Positions 24,787 through 37,000 of a stretch of DNA of 64,000 nucleotides are shown here, in pieces. The first letter of the stretch is position 1, and each line of letters begins with the position of its first letter. Source of the stretch: Antitrichia curtipendula (taxonomy: Eukaryota; Streptophyta; Bryopsida; Hypnales; Leucodontaceae); the NCBI GenBank assembly GCA_951230915.1, contig OX579636.1, forward strand, positions 41,047,912 through 41,111,911. The letters are read 5' to 3'. The notes beneath the pieces were generated by a model that was not told where the DNA came from, did no database searches, and saw only the letters and a program-made list of their open reading frames with translations. A program made the translations under genes and the position numbers.

Positions 24787-25428
24787 ACTTCTCTAAAGTA
24801 ATAGCCCGGAATTGGGCTCAAGTCCCCATGCTCAAGAATTTCAAAAGAAAATCTCAGATGTGTGTGTCTGGGATTGGGACTAAGGTAAACCAGCCTATGA
24901 CAGGCCAACTGTCTAATGCAGACATCTACATAACCCCCCCATTACAGTCCATTTCAGATTTTTGCTTCTACAATTTAATTAGGTTGGTTAGTGACCCACA
25001 TTAGTGCATTAGGTGATAGTAATAAAATTAGTAATGACTGTCATAGGACACTTACACATTGTGAGTGTAAACTCATCATAAAGAGTTGTTTTTTTATTCC
25101 TTTGTGTGATGGCCACATTAAAAATTCTTGTAGTTGTGTTAGGAAATCTGAAGACTGCATTAGGTGGTAAGATGACCATCATGAAGACATATTTTATTGA
25201 TTTCAGATAGTCTACATACTGTTTTGGAAAAATACTTAAAAAATTCATAACAAATTCCTACTTTGTCCAAAAACTAAAATTTTAACTGCTTCTTTCATTT
25301 CTCAAAGTTGTCTCTGCTAGAAAAAAATCTGATTTTATTTTGCTAATGGCAACATACCAAATCAATCATTCTGCCTGTCATAGGCTGGTTTACTTTAGTG
25401 TGGGACCGGGCAATCACTTTAGAGAGGT
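24787..25428. mobile_element. Inverted-repeat DNA element, about 640 bp
   Basis: The left arm holds CTTCTCTAAAGTAATAGCCCGG and, further in, ACTAAGGTAAACCAGCCTAT then GACAGGC (about 24879-24905). The right arm holds the inverse of the second (about 25374-25400) and CCGGGCAATCACTTTAGAGA (about 25407-25426). The inner match is essentially perfect over about 26 bp. The left arm has an extra segment of about 80 bp between the two blocks. No coding frame. Superfamily not assigned. Confidence 0.75.
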
Positions 25429-26329
25429 CATTGCCTTATAGAAGTTCACCTTAGAGTAGTTCTAATGTACCAAAGTCACAATACCAAAGGCAAGATTTGA
25501 CATAAATTAAATCTTTAGAATGACGTAAAAAAGTGTCACATGTCATCTTGTGAATGGTGCGAGGCAACATAGACCCCTAAGAATTTGACATGGGAATTCA
25601 ATTTTAACCTTCATGTACAATATTTAAATTTAAATTTAGTGCATGTTAAGATATTAATGTATTACATTGATTTCCACTTAAAATAATAAGATTGTAGCAA
25701 CACTAATTTTTTACCCTCACTACTGTAATGGGGTAAAACAATGTCAGTCGATACAAATAATTTGCACACAATCATGTGAACACATGTACACATGTGAAAT
25801 CTCCACGTCATATTCTAAATTGATGATGAGATACTAGGATTCAGTAGGTATAGAATTTCAGCTTTTAGAATCACTTTGGAAACTTGTTAAAAGGAATCCG
25901 TTGCACATCGTCATTTTTCCTCACAACAGTTACAGAGATATGCTACGGAGATCTAGAGTTTCAAATCTACCTTCCCACAACTTTCAAATGCATCAGAGGC
26001 AGATGAGCAACAACGTGCGAATTTCAAGTCTTGAAGTTCATGTAGATACTAAGATGCTTAAATCTAGAGTAAAAACCTGGAGACAATCTGAGTTAAAAAT
26101 GCAAGTGCATACAAGTGAATATATGAGCAGAGCTTCCATAAATTGGGGAATGTCCACAAGACTGTCTTTCAACGAATCATAACGTAGCCTCTTCAGTGCT
26201 ACACAATTCAGCCTCTGGTTACCCAAAGAAGAGCTCCAAAAAATCACAATCACTAATGAAGTATCCAATCTAAAATCAACGTCTGGTTAAGTTAACCACC
26301 CGCTGTGAAGGAACAAATCAATCTGTCAA
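25429..26329. other. Intergenic / 3' flank of the invertase gene
   Basis: No gene is supported. The 90-codon plus frame around 25901-26182 is unrecognised and has no splice or promoter context. The 3' untranslated region of the minus-strand invertase should lie just below 26330. Confidence 0.5.
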
Positions 26330-29300
26330 TTATACAACAAAAATATTTGAAGAAGCTTTGAACTTTCGCTTCTGCTTCGGACTTGCTTCGAGGACAATAG
26401 CGTAGGTATCGTCTTCTTCACATGTGAGCCAACTGGCGGCTTCAGGGTTTTTCAGCAACAACTTGGAGGTCAGGTAACCTGCAATTGACCACGTTTGATA
26501 CAGACGAGCCTGCTTTCCAATAAAGCGGCCTTTCTTCGTGTCGTAGTATTCGGGCCACCTGTCTCGTGATAGACGTTTCTCTGCAATTTCGACGGCTCTC
26601 TGGGCAAGGTCGGGACGGTTCATCTTAATGCAAGCCACCGTGAACTGCCACAGGAGAGTGGGCCATGAGCCTCCATTGTGGTAAGACCAAGCTCTGCACA
26701 ACAATAACAAGGAGATTAGGATTGGTTACCGCTGCTCTGCATACAGATTTGACACATCGAAATTTTGAAATAAAAAATTCGAATAATAAAAAATTAATCA
26801 ATAAGTGCTAAAGCTAAAAACAGGAACTTAAACTTGGAAGCTAACAATCATTTCTAGGGACTTCAAAGCATATTTCTATTGTTCAAAATGGTGGGATATG
26901 ACTTCTTCTTTCTACTGGTACATTGTGTTATGTTCCTTCAAGCTTCCTCAAATGATTATACCAACTCCAATAGATATGGAAGTAGCTATAGTTAGGCACC
27001 ATAGGAGTTGGCTTTTAAATCTATAAGATTTGAAATTAATAATTTAGAGAGTTTCAAGGTAGTAAATGCACCAATAGAAAGAATAAATCGAAACTTAAAT
27101 TTTTAAGTGACAGAAATGTGTTTGGAAGTTACTATAATTGACCTTCCGCTTCCAAAGCAGGCAGTCAATTTTTACCTTGAGGATTAAGTAGGTAGTGCTT
27201 GCACAAACACGAGTGAAGAGGGACAACAGAAAGAAAGGAAGGCTATTTACGTATTCTTTGGGTCAGCACCAGTGATGATGCGCCATTCATCTTTTGAGAG
27301 TGCTGGATAACAAATCTTCATCGGCATGGTCGCTACGAGGTCTTCCCACTTGGACTCCACGAGCTTCAAGATATTTTCAGATTGATTCTGGGTAGCCAAG
27401 CCGCTACAAATGGAACACATGTTACCCAGAGTGAACCACCGGAAGTCCATATGTGCAGGTTGCAGATTTCCAATGAAATAACCTCCGCTCTCGGGCATCC
27501 AGTCGAGCAACCACTGAGACACCTGGTCTGGGTAGATGTTGAACTTATTCACAGCTTCAATGGAATATTCCTCCGTCTTGTACCGGTAGATCTCATTCAA
27601 CTTGAGGATGTCCAACCAATAGTACTCTTGAATGTGGAAAGACAACGCCGCCAGCCTCGAGTTTATTTGCCGGAGCAGATCTTGAGCCCCATCCCCTGGC
27701 AAGAGAATCTCCCGAGCACATCGCAACGCTTGATAAAAGAGGGCCTGCACAGTGTGGCAAATTGAAATTTTATAAGGCCACAAATTAAGTGCATCCACAA
27801 GTGGGCAGCACTTTTCTGTCTATTTAGTGTGGTTTCCAACGAAGGTGGGTACCCTATCTGTCATTTAAACAAAAGCGTAAATAGATTTGTAATCAAGCCA
27901 ATAAATTCAAATCAAGTGCGTGAAAGATGATAACCGAACTAAGAAAATAGTTCAAAATAAATTATAGTCTTCTACGCTACTGTCCCCTACCACAGAGTAG
28001 GGCAAACGTAAATAACAAAACAGCAGCCGGTCCAAGGAACAAAGATAAGAACATATGAAAGAAAAAGAACTACACTCAATAGGAATATTAAGGGGACCCA
28101 AAAATTAAAGGGACTTATTGTAGAGAACTGTAGATGTTTGAAACATGATGTACAGCCCCCGGACACTTCAATAACTATTGATGTACAACAAAGGTAGATA
28201 TTTATATAGTGTGTAATGTCGATTAATTAGTATGGGTCCCCTTAAAACCCCTATTCAGTGTAGATATAGAGTGCATCAGTGTTTGGTAAAACGGATGATG
28301 ATCACCCATATCCAATACCTGCGAGTTTTGTAGTTTGTGAACAAACCTGAATTTCAAGAGGATGCCCATGAATCCCCATGCGACGATCGATCATACAAGA
28401 GCCATCAGTCACCAGAAGAGTGGGAAACATGTCAAAACCATCCGCTAGACAGACCTTCAGTATCATCTTTATGCCTGTCTGTACATCCACTCTTTCCCCC
28501 ACAGATTTGTCCCCTGTGCACTTGCCATATGCCCGCAGTAGAATGATCCACCAAAGACCTGTCCCAATCATAGCTTGAGTAAGCGACTTGCAAACATTGC
28601 CAAACCATTGCTAAATGAAGGCTCAAAACATTTGCTTTCAACAATGCCAAATTGGGAGGGGCTCGGCAATTCTCTTAAAGGAATCAATTCTTGATTCTGG
28701 TTTTCCAAAGTGGGCAAACTTCAATAAACAACGATTTGGAGAAAAGTGGTGAGAGACTTCAAGAAGAGAGATCTGTGTAGCAAACTGAGTAGAGAATGTG
28801 GACAAATCAGAACAAAAACCGAGATTGAACACCTAAAAATTTGTCAACGAACAAAACTACGGTCCTAGAACCTGTCAACAATTTAGTCTGACGCATGCGA
28901 AAAGTACCCGAATCAACTGGAGCAACGCGACCAATGGCTGCCTCCCCAAAATCTGGGTCCAAAATCTCTTCAGTGCCATTCTCTTCGATGCCATCAATAT
29001 AGACTGTCCGGACCTTAAAACTTGCTGGCATCAACCCCTGCCCCGGGCTGTAGCAATCCACTGTCTTCTCCCAGCTCTATAAAACATATATGTGCACACT
29101 GAAATCAGCAAAATAAACCACTTAGCTGATGCAAACTTCTAGAGCAATTTATTTATGAACAGGTGAAGCCCGCAGCGTTAGTTAGTTAACTAAAATGTTA
29201 AAGTCCACTAGCTAGTTGAAGCCTAATACCTCCCCATTAATTACCATCCAAGTTAGCTACCCGCTCCTACTTGGTTGGTGCCGGAGGACTTAACTTCAAA

Positions 29301-30838
29301 CCAATGTTATAATTTACCAATCCCAACCTTGGGAGTTAGCTGGTAGAAATCGATGTAAATTCATTGCAGGTTAGTCAGTGGGCATTAGCTCAAATTTGCT
29401 AACTTGGGACACATATGAGCAATGGACAAAAATCTGGACAGATTCCAGTTAGCAAATTGGTGCCACTCAGTTGGTGTTCAACCTAATCAAAATCTCAAAA
29501 AAAACTACACTATTATACTATATTAACCCTGAAAAAACAAAAACGACCAGTTCATTTGATCGTATCGTGAAAACCATAATTCAGATTGAGACAAATTTCT
29601 TGTCACCAAAATCAGTAAATGAATCAAGTGAGTCGGTTCAAAAGTAAACAAATTTCCACAACAGAAAGTTCCCAATGTTAACCTTAAAGCTGCCCCACAA
29701 AACATAGGGCCTGGACTGCTTGCTCCTGTAGGGATCAACCTCTCTAAGGACCAAGGATTCATGATTAAAAACGACCAGCTTGATTGATCATATTGTGACA
29801 ATGACAGAGTTCAGATGAAGCAAAGTTTTAAACTACCAGCATCAGTGAACATCATTGCATGCATTACTCAAAAACTAAACAAAAATTAAACACAAGACAG
29901 TCCCCACAAGACCTACTCGAAACCGCTTTACAAAACTGCTATTCCCTCCGTCCCGAAATAAGAAATAAGTGTCCGCATTGGAAACTCGGGTTTCTTTCAG
30001 AAGTCTTAAGTAGGTTGTACAGAGGCTTTCTTGGGCCAGACTTTTACTTAGGTTGCAATGGACACATACAATGTTCTTCATTGATTGTGGTGATATAAAA
30101 CTTGAACCCTTCTGAATTATGAATTTTACAATGTGGTCAATGAATTTGATCAACAAAGAAAGCATGAGGTTCCAACAATGCGGACACTTACTTCGCGACG
30201 GAGGGAGTATAAAAAACAGAAAATTCGGCCAAAATAAGAATTAAAGAAGAGACAGCAAACAGTACCTGCAGCTGCAATGTATGCAGCAGGAAATTCCGCA
30301 CAATCTCCGTCTCGCCCTTGAGCAAAAATGCAACAGCAGACGGAATGAAATCCCTGATGAACACTTGATCGTAGTTCAAAGGATGCGGATCCGTCGGATC
30401 ATTAGCCGCAATGGTGCCCACCGCCTCCCCGCAATAGGTCACCACGGCATCCCGCAACAAGTCCCACGCTTCTTTCTCAAGAGCACTTTCCACCGCCGCC
30501 GCACCATTCCCATTCTCCACAACGCCCTCTGTTGGAGGATCTACAAAACTTCTTCCATTGGAGAGTCTGTGATCCGTATCAGCGATCTCATTTGGAATGC
30601 TCCCGTTCTGTTCCAACACACTCTCTTGCTTGCACTTGATACTAAACGCATGGCCATGGAAACGCTGTCTCTGCGAGGGTTTGGGACGCAGTTTCAAACG
30701 TAAGGAAACTCTACTTGCACTTGGGGAGACACGAATCAGGTTGGCATTAGGGTTCCGAGATGAGGGAGTACATTGGTGCCGGCAGCTTGTGTGAGCGACC
30801 GGTGTAACGTCAACCAGATGAAGTAACGCTGAACTCAT
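26330..30838 (-). CDS. Alkaline/neutral invertase (GH100), plastid-type
   Basis: Five exons on the minus strand: 30838-30266, 29076-28908, 28558-28347, 27744-27251, 26693-26330. The sum is 1812 nt (603 aa), with GT-AG introns and agreeing phases. It hydrolyses sucrose to glucose and fructose near neutral pH. Residues 1-70 are Ser/Arg/Pro-rich and almost free of acidic residues, fitting a plastid transit peptide. The catalytic (alpha/alpha)6 domain follows, with [14 protein letters not shown], then [20 protein letters not shown] (putative acid Asp305), [11 protein letters not shown] and [19 protein letters not shown] (putative Glu471), then NGGSWP. These match the two catalytic acids known for the family. 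The length is typical of organelle-targeted members; cytosolic ones lack the long leader. Intron 1 carries a Stowaway MITE. Mitochondrial targeting is the main alternative. Confidence 0.95.
29942..30207. mobile_element. Stowaway (Tc1/mariner-type) MITE in invertase intron 1, 266 bp
   Basis: The left end TTCCCTCCGTCCCGAAATAA and the right end CTTACTTCGCGACGGAGGGA (followed by G) are inverted copies of the classic plant Stowaway terminus, flanked by TA on both sides (29940-29941, 30208-30209). Subterminal AAGTGTCCGCATTG is mirrored by CAATGCGGACACTT. It lies 58 bp inside the intron from the exon 1 donor and is non-coding. Confidence 0.9.
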
Positions 30839-31400
30839 ATCATACGGCTTTGGTGCAATTTGAAACTAAAATTCAAGCTCCAATGTTAAAACATACAATG
30901 TGCTCCAACACCAAACCCTAATACTCCCAGATCTGATTTCCACGCCTTCTTCAACTGCAACCAGCACCAACAAGCGTAATACTTCACAGATCGGAGGAGA
31001 ACTAACACCTTGAGGTGACAAATGAGCAGAAATTTTGCACGAAATGGCAAATCGGAAACCCAATCCCAAAATTTGCAGGAAATTTAGCTCCGATCGCAGA
31101 AAGGGGACAGAAAAAACAGGAGAATCTCGAAATTTCAAAGTGAGAATGGCGGTGGTGATGCTGTTGCAGAAACCCAATTTGACAATAAAATGGTGAGCAC
31201 ATGTGCAAATTGGTGTAAGTGAACTTCGTGGGCTGGTGTGTTTTGGCCTCCGGATTTTGACCGGCCGCCATTAAGGGGAGGAAACGTAGATCTCGATTTC
31301 AATATCTTCAGTTCCAGAAGATTTTGGTGTTGATGGGACGTGGCCAATTGACGTTCACATTGAAAGCACTTTCGAGGAAACTGAACACGAGGATGCTTTC
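30839..31400 (-). promoter_or_regulatory. Promoter and 5' leader of the invertase gene
   Basis: Mixed-composition sequence upstream of the start. It has a telo-box AAACCCTAA on the plus strand at 30913-30921, about 75-85 bp from the ATG and so probably in or next to the transcribed leader. Minus-strand upstream frames at 30866-31347 are short and unrecognised. Transcription start not determined. Confidence 0.5.
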
Positions 31401-31951
31401 AGTCTCGGAAATTCCGCAACCGTTTTTTGAACTTTTGAGAAACTTTTGGGAACTTTTGGGGAACTTTTGGGAAAACTTTGGAAGAATGGAAGCATAGAGA
31501 AAGAGAAGTACGGAGGGTTTGAAGAAGTGGTCATAGGCTTATTTTTTTAAGGAATCCTAGAAGAACGTTGCAAATATCTAGTGTCTAATGGACAAAGAAT
31601 CCTTCTATGTAGGATAAACTGAGTGCATGTGTTCATCTTTAGAAATTTATCCAAAAGATCAATTTCCACAATGTCTAGTCCATCCTTATGGGGTTAATCG
31701 CTTGAGAGACCATCTTCATTGCTAACACTTGTTAATTGCAATGGAAGCACTTCAAACCATGACTGACATCCTGCTACATTAAACATTGTGAATCAAATTT
31801 TTCAAAAGTAGTTTGCCATACTTAAATTTAATGTGAATTCTAACTAATTTCAAATGACAATTCATCAATCCAAATAACCAATTTTGGGTGTCATACAATC
31901 CAATTTTAATGTTCTTATATAAAGGCTAAACCAATTCCTTGTGTCCTTGGT
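31401..31951. mobile_element. Intergenic DNA with a fragment of the J/K TTAA element (about 31569-31690)
   Basis: About 31569-31690 is clearly related to 53885-54005. Both contain TAGTGTCT(A/G)ATGGA, ACAAAGAATCCTTCTA and a following GTTCATC block in the same order. It is therefore a fragment of the element described at 53646-54106. No clean ends are visible here. A short GGGAACTTTTGGGAAC tandem lies at about 31445-31475. Confidence 0.7.
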
Positions 31952-32819
31952 TTAACCCCTAAAATCACATTGTCCCCTTGGGGGACAAAATGGATTTTAG
32001 GCAAGCTCTTGTGGTCTCAATATTTTTCATGATTTTTTGAATTTTTTTTGTGAAGATAGGAAACCACAATAGCTTTTTCAAATATACTTTTTGTTTCAAT
32101 TAGAATCAAGGAACAAAAAGCTATGGCACAAAAAGCCCTCTTCTTAGTTTAGAGGGCAGAAAAAAACCTTCAATAAAACTTAACATAGAATTTGATTTTG
32201 ATTTTTTGTGTACATGAAGAGCTTTGATTCATTCCATTTGGATTTGTTATGTGAAAGTTATGGACAATCTTGTTTTGGGGGCAATCAAAGCATCTTTTTG
32301 AAAGAATAATTTGTAGGATTCATTTCTGACCTCAATTTTTACAATTTTTCAAAAAAAAGAGGTTATAAGAGGTTAAGATCTTAGAGCTATTAACAATTTA
32401 GATTTTCCTTCAATCTTGAACCTGCTTCTACTTAACAATTTTTTAGTGCGTGAAAAATTAATTGTACTTTTTTGAATTTTTTTTCCTAGACTCTAAACTC
32501 AATTCTTTATTATATAAAATTAAAAACTCAAAATCAATAGAGAAAATATTTTAAGTTAAGAAGGTTCAAAGCCAAAAAATGTAGTTGAATAACGTGCCAA
32601 AAAATTTGTTTCCTTCACTTTAGACGCAGATATCTTGCAATCTACAAGGTCAAAGTTTGTGAAATTTCTTTCTTCCTCACATTATTATACTAGTCTAGTA
32701 TAAAATCCTATGTTTAGATATGCTAAAAAAACATTTAAATTGTTTTTGCTCTTTGCTATAGAAATGGTAGTTTTGAGTGGTTTTTGATGGAAAAGAGGCC
32801 TTGGGACTTTAGAGGTTAA
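31952..32819 (+). mobile_element. TTAA-flanked piggyBac-type MITE (copy C), 868 bp
   Basis: Starts TTAACCCCTAAAATCAC and ends GGGACTTTAGAGGTTAA. The subterminal left block TTGTCCCC...GGGGACAAAATGGATTTT and the right block GGTAGTTTTGAGTGGTTTTT recur in copies B and D. No open frame of note. TTAA flanks plus CCC/GGG-type ends identify the insertion chemistry as piggyBac-like. Confidence 0.8.
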
Positions 32820-33162
32820 AGAAAGATTTCTTCTTTACAATTCGGTTGCAAAATCTTATTAGCTCATGCACTTCCTTCCATTTAGTATTGGTGCTCATTA
32901 AAATTGACAAATTATCAACAAGTTTGACAAGAGACAATTCTTGAAAATCTCATGTTTAAGAATCAATTGACCACGCTCTTACAACTTCCATAGACATCTT
33001 GATTTTTTTCGCAATCTAAATTGAGTCTTACTCTCAATGTTTCTTCATGGCTAATGAAGTGGTTTTCTTTGATTTGCCAACTACATTTGAAATTTAGCTC
33101 AAAGATGATTAAGATGTGCTCATTCCTATAATAACAACCCCCTCTTCAAATGTTACAAAGTA
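32820..33162. other. Intergenic spacer
   Basis: AT-rich, with no gene or repeat recognised. Confidence 0.5.
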
Positions 33163-33422
33163 CTCCATACTACTCTACCACCAAAACAATTCCGTGGTTT
33201 GAGAACACTAGTTAAAATAAGGCTCAGTTTGGAATTACACTAGAAAGAACAATTACTCAGATAAAAAAATTTCACACTACAATACTGTAATGGTACACAT
33301 ATTACAAGCATACAATATTCTAACACATACTATAAACACACGATACCATTTTTGATTGACAAAATCTAAGGCTTATTTTAACTCGTATTCTCAAACCACG
33401 AAATTATTTTGGGATAAAGGAG
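33163..33422. mobile_element. Stowaway-like MITE, about 250-260 bp
   Basis: The left arm (CTACCACCAAAACAATTCCG, TGGTTTGAGAACACTAGTTA, AAATAAG) is inverted on the right as CTTATTTTAACTCGTATTCT, CAAACCACGAAATTATTTTG, then GGATAAAGGAG. TA flanks both sides (33161-33162 or 33171-33172; 33423-33424). The end on the right resembles the CTCC...CCCAAAATAAT Stowaway consensus. The exact left boundary is ambiguous by 10 bp. Confidence 0.75.
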
Positions 33423-34088
33423 TAACCCACTTGATGGTGCTACCCAAGATTACTCATAATCAAACAACCATATAATTCATACAACAATTCTCTAAGCTAA
33501 TATGTCAACAACTACAACATCACAAAATGATCAAAATTTGTGGCACAAACATGTAGGCAAGGGTACCCATTTCAACTCAAAAAATCAATACAACTACTCG
33601 TCTTCACCACATTGCAATCAAGATTCAGTGAGCTCTATACTCACAGAGCTCCCCATTCACAAGTGATTCTCAAGCTTTGTGATTCTCAAGCTTTGCTTAC
33701 CACGAGCCACTAAACAAGCTCTGTAACACAAGTAGTTTCTCTATTCTTGAAGCTGGTGACTCATCAATGCATTCCTAAACATCTGGACTTTTTTTAATTC
33801 CAAATTACCATGTATGTATGAATCGATCAGCTGCCTAGCAAATGTGAGTTACAAGGTCAATCATCGTCTACGAGAATGACGCCGGGGGTACCTTACTTTC
33901 TAAGAGGGTACTGTAGTACTGTACAGTACAAAATTGAGCCAACATTTCTCCTAATCTTTGTAAGTCAAATACTCTACAACCAGCATGCATTGCTTGCAAA
34001 TGCTGCAAAAAAGACCAACAAAAAAACAATCCATATGTTAATGATTTCCTACCAACGCAACCTCTTCATTTAATGTGAGCTCCACACT
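33423..34088. other. Intergenic / 3' flank of the WSD1-like gene
   Basis: No gene is supported. A short repeated phrase CAAGCTTTG(T/C)... occurs at about 33671-33700. The 3' untranslated region of the minus-strand gene probably occupies the right part. Confidence 0.45.
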
Positions 34089-37000
34089 TCAGCTTGCTTG
34101 ATCCCGGCTGGCCTTGGCAGCTTTCACCATGCGCCGAAGAGAGTCCACACACAGTTGGCCAAGCACTTCTGGGTCTGGAATGGCGGACTCGGCAGACATG
34201 ATCACCATGCTTGCTTTCCCATTATACGATTGCAAGTATAAACTCACAGACTGCATCCACAGCAGCACCACAAAACAACGACGACGTTAGACATGAGGAT
34301 GGGTAAGGCAACCACACCTAAAATTGACCGAATTTGCAACTGATCAAAATCGCAAACAGCTGAATAAGCAATTTAGCATGGTTTCCATTGTTATGTTAAG
34401 AAAGTTTTTTGGGGGGGCTTACCTTGAGACTACCTCATCTAAATTCATTCCTAAGACTCATTCCTAAGACTCATTACCACCTCTCATATTACCCAATACA
34501 AAACACACCTCACTATTTGGATATTCCATGTAAGTTTTATCAGTAATAAATGACGTATACCTACACGAGTTTGGGTGTCACAATTAGGTATCTCTACACT
34601 GGGAACAGAGTACAAAGTTCAATTAAAAATTGACTCTGGCAGCACAGAAGGACACACCATACATTATTTACTGACAGCAGATGGGCATGATGATGTCTTT
34701 GCGAAAGAACAGCTCACCTGCGGGTGTCCAGAGACAGTCGGATAAATGCTGACGATGGGATTTCCACTAAACGTAACAGGCTCCGTAGGCCCAGGCACAT
34801 TCGAGATTGCCAGCGTGGTTTGTAATAAAATTCGCCTGGTGAGAATACAAGGCGGCTTCACCCAACAAAAACAAGGGTCAAATTAAAATCAGTGACATAG
34901 CAATGAAATTCCGTTTCATTTGTGCAAAAAAAAAAGTAAAAATCAGTGACAAAATTTAGTCTCATCAAAAGCAACCATTACCGAAAAAAACAATGGTATC
35001 AATGCATTCGAGTCTTAACTTACTCCACTTGTTTTTGCTTGCACGAGTTTCAGTAAGGCCATTTACCCACTCTAAATGTTGGTTTCAAGACGAATTTTGA
35101 TTGTGTGTGTGAAAGATGTTACTACATTGATTCTAAAACTAAGAGTCTAAATCAATGATATTGGTTTCAGTAAAGGCAATTTACCCACTCTAAAGATTGG
35201 TTTAAAGACGAATTTTTATTGTGTGTGAAAGATGTTACTACATTGATTCTAAAACCAAGAGTCTTTATCAATGATATTGGTTTCAGTAAGGCAATTCACC
35301 CACTCTAAATACTGGTTTCAAGACGAATTTGATTGTGTGTGGAAAGGCATTACTACATTGATTCTAAAACTAATAGTCTAAATCAATGATACTGATATTT
35401 AGTATTCACATTTTCTCATAAATGTTACTCGTTTTTAATGTTTACAATGTTACAGTACAATGCATCGTGTGGCAAAATGAAAGAAACACAAGAGCGTGAT
35501 GAATTCATTCAGTTTCTTACCACGGGTCCGGTGAGATTCATGAGCGCTGCGCCGCTGACGTAAGTGAACAGCCCTTCCAGGGAGGCTTTCTTCCGGTCCG
35601 TGACTTTCTTTGCGTCCCGGACGTAGTCCAGAGGGTCCGTGTGGTACTTCATGGGAATATTCATGATCAGGTATCCCATGTGGTTGCCCCACCGATGCTG
35701 TGACCCTCCGTCCATCATGGATGCGAGCTCCTGCAAAAAACCCACACACACTCAAATTTAATAATAAAGCCACACGGTTCCAACATGATTCCACTTGATA
35801 TCTTGGAATCGTGTGAAAACGTCATCGACGAGCTCCGTCCTGCACGCACCCGTACTAACTATTGAAGACAGGTGACCTCTACAGATCCTTGACAGACGAG
35901 CTTCTGCAAGCACTCATGAAGCGCCACACGTTTCCTACATGCCCATGGTAAGGTAGTCTGCTCTTAAAGTGACTTTTTAAGAGCTGATTTGCATTGCATT
36001 TGGGGGAAGCTAAAGTCCTTGAAACAGTTTTCAGTTGAAATCTTCGTAAGAAGGAAAACGGAATTGGCGTCTAACCCAAGTCGTTTCATTGATTTTTTGG
36101 ACCTGAATCGTGGAATTAGTTATCAGAGGGCTGGCATAAAACTTAACATTACGTCCTATAAAACCACCTTCTCAAGCCTCCGAGAGTTCGTGAAAGGTTC
36201 AATCTAGGATGTGGGAAATAGATTCAATAATCGTAGTGTACCTGCAAGCCTGGTGAGCCTCTTGTGTTCATCAGCACACACGCACGAATTCTCATGTTTT
36301 CCACCTTGGAGGAAATCATTTTCTTGCTCTTCACCACTGCAGCTTTGATTTCACTCGTCGTCGTCGTCTCCGTCTCCTCGACCTCATCTGAAGGATTCAA
36401 TGCATGAGCTCCACACCAACAATGATATTCCAGTAGCAGCTTTAACTTAACAAATTTAAATGTACTTAAAGCGGAAATTAAAGCTAATAAGAAGACGAAC
36501 CTTTGGCTTGAGCAGGACTGGAAGCTGCGTAACGACCTTCTAAGTAGTGTAAAAGCGCTTCTCCAACAATGGCCATAAGGACATCATTAATCGTCTGCGT
36601 TCGTCAGGGAAACATGAATCAAAACGCAACTCCAGACTGCTTGTCCATGGAATGCCACTCAGACTTTGAAACCAAAAGCTCCGAATTTCTTACCACAACT
36701 TATTTTTAACCCCTAAATGACCAAGAAGTTGAGACCAATTCCATGGAAAATATTGTGAAAAGAAAGAGTTTTTTCAAATGGGTTCAACATTTACATAACA
36801 GTGAAATGAAAATAAAAGTCCTCATATTACCTACTCAAAAAAAAATTGCATTACTTCAAACTGAGCATTGGTTTAACAAGCAAACAACCTTAAGCCAATG
36901 CTAAATCAATGTGTTGTTCTAATGCTCTCTTCATACAATCCCACAAAAACACAATTAAGAAAACATCACATCACTGTGGTTCCGCAACAATATAATGCCT

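Noticed and set aside
35051..35396. CRISPR-like regular repeats
   Set aside because: The 117-bp units are contiguous tandem repeats without unique spacers, inside a plant intron.
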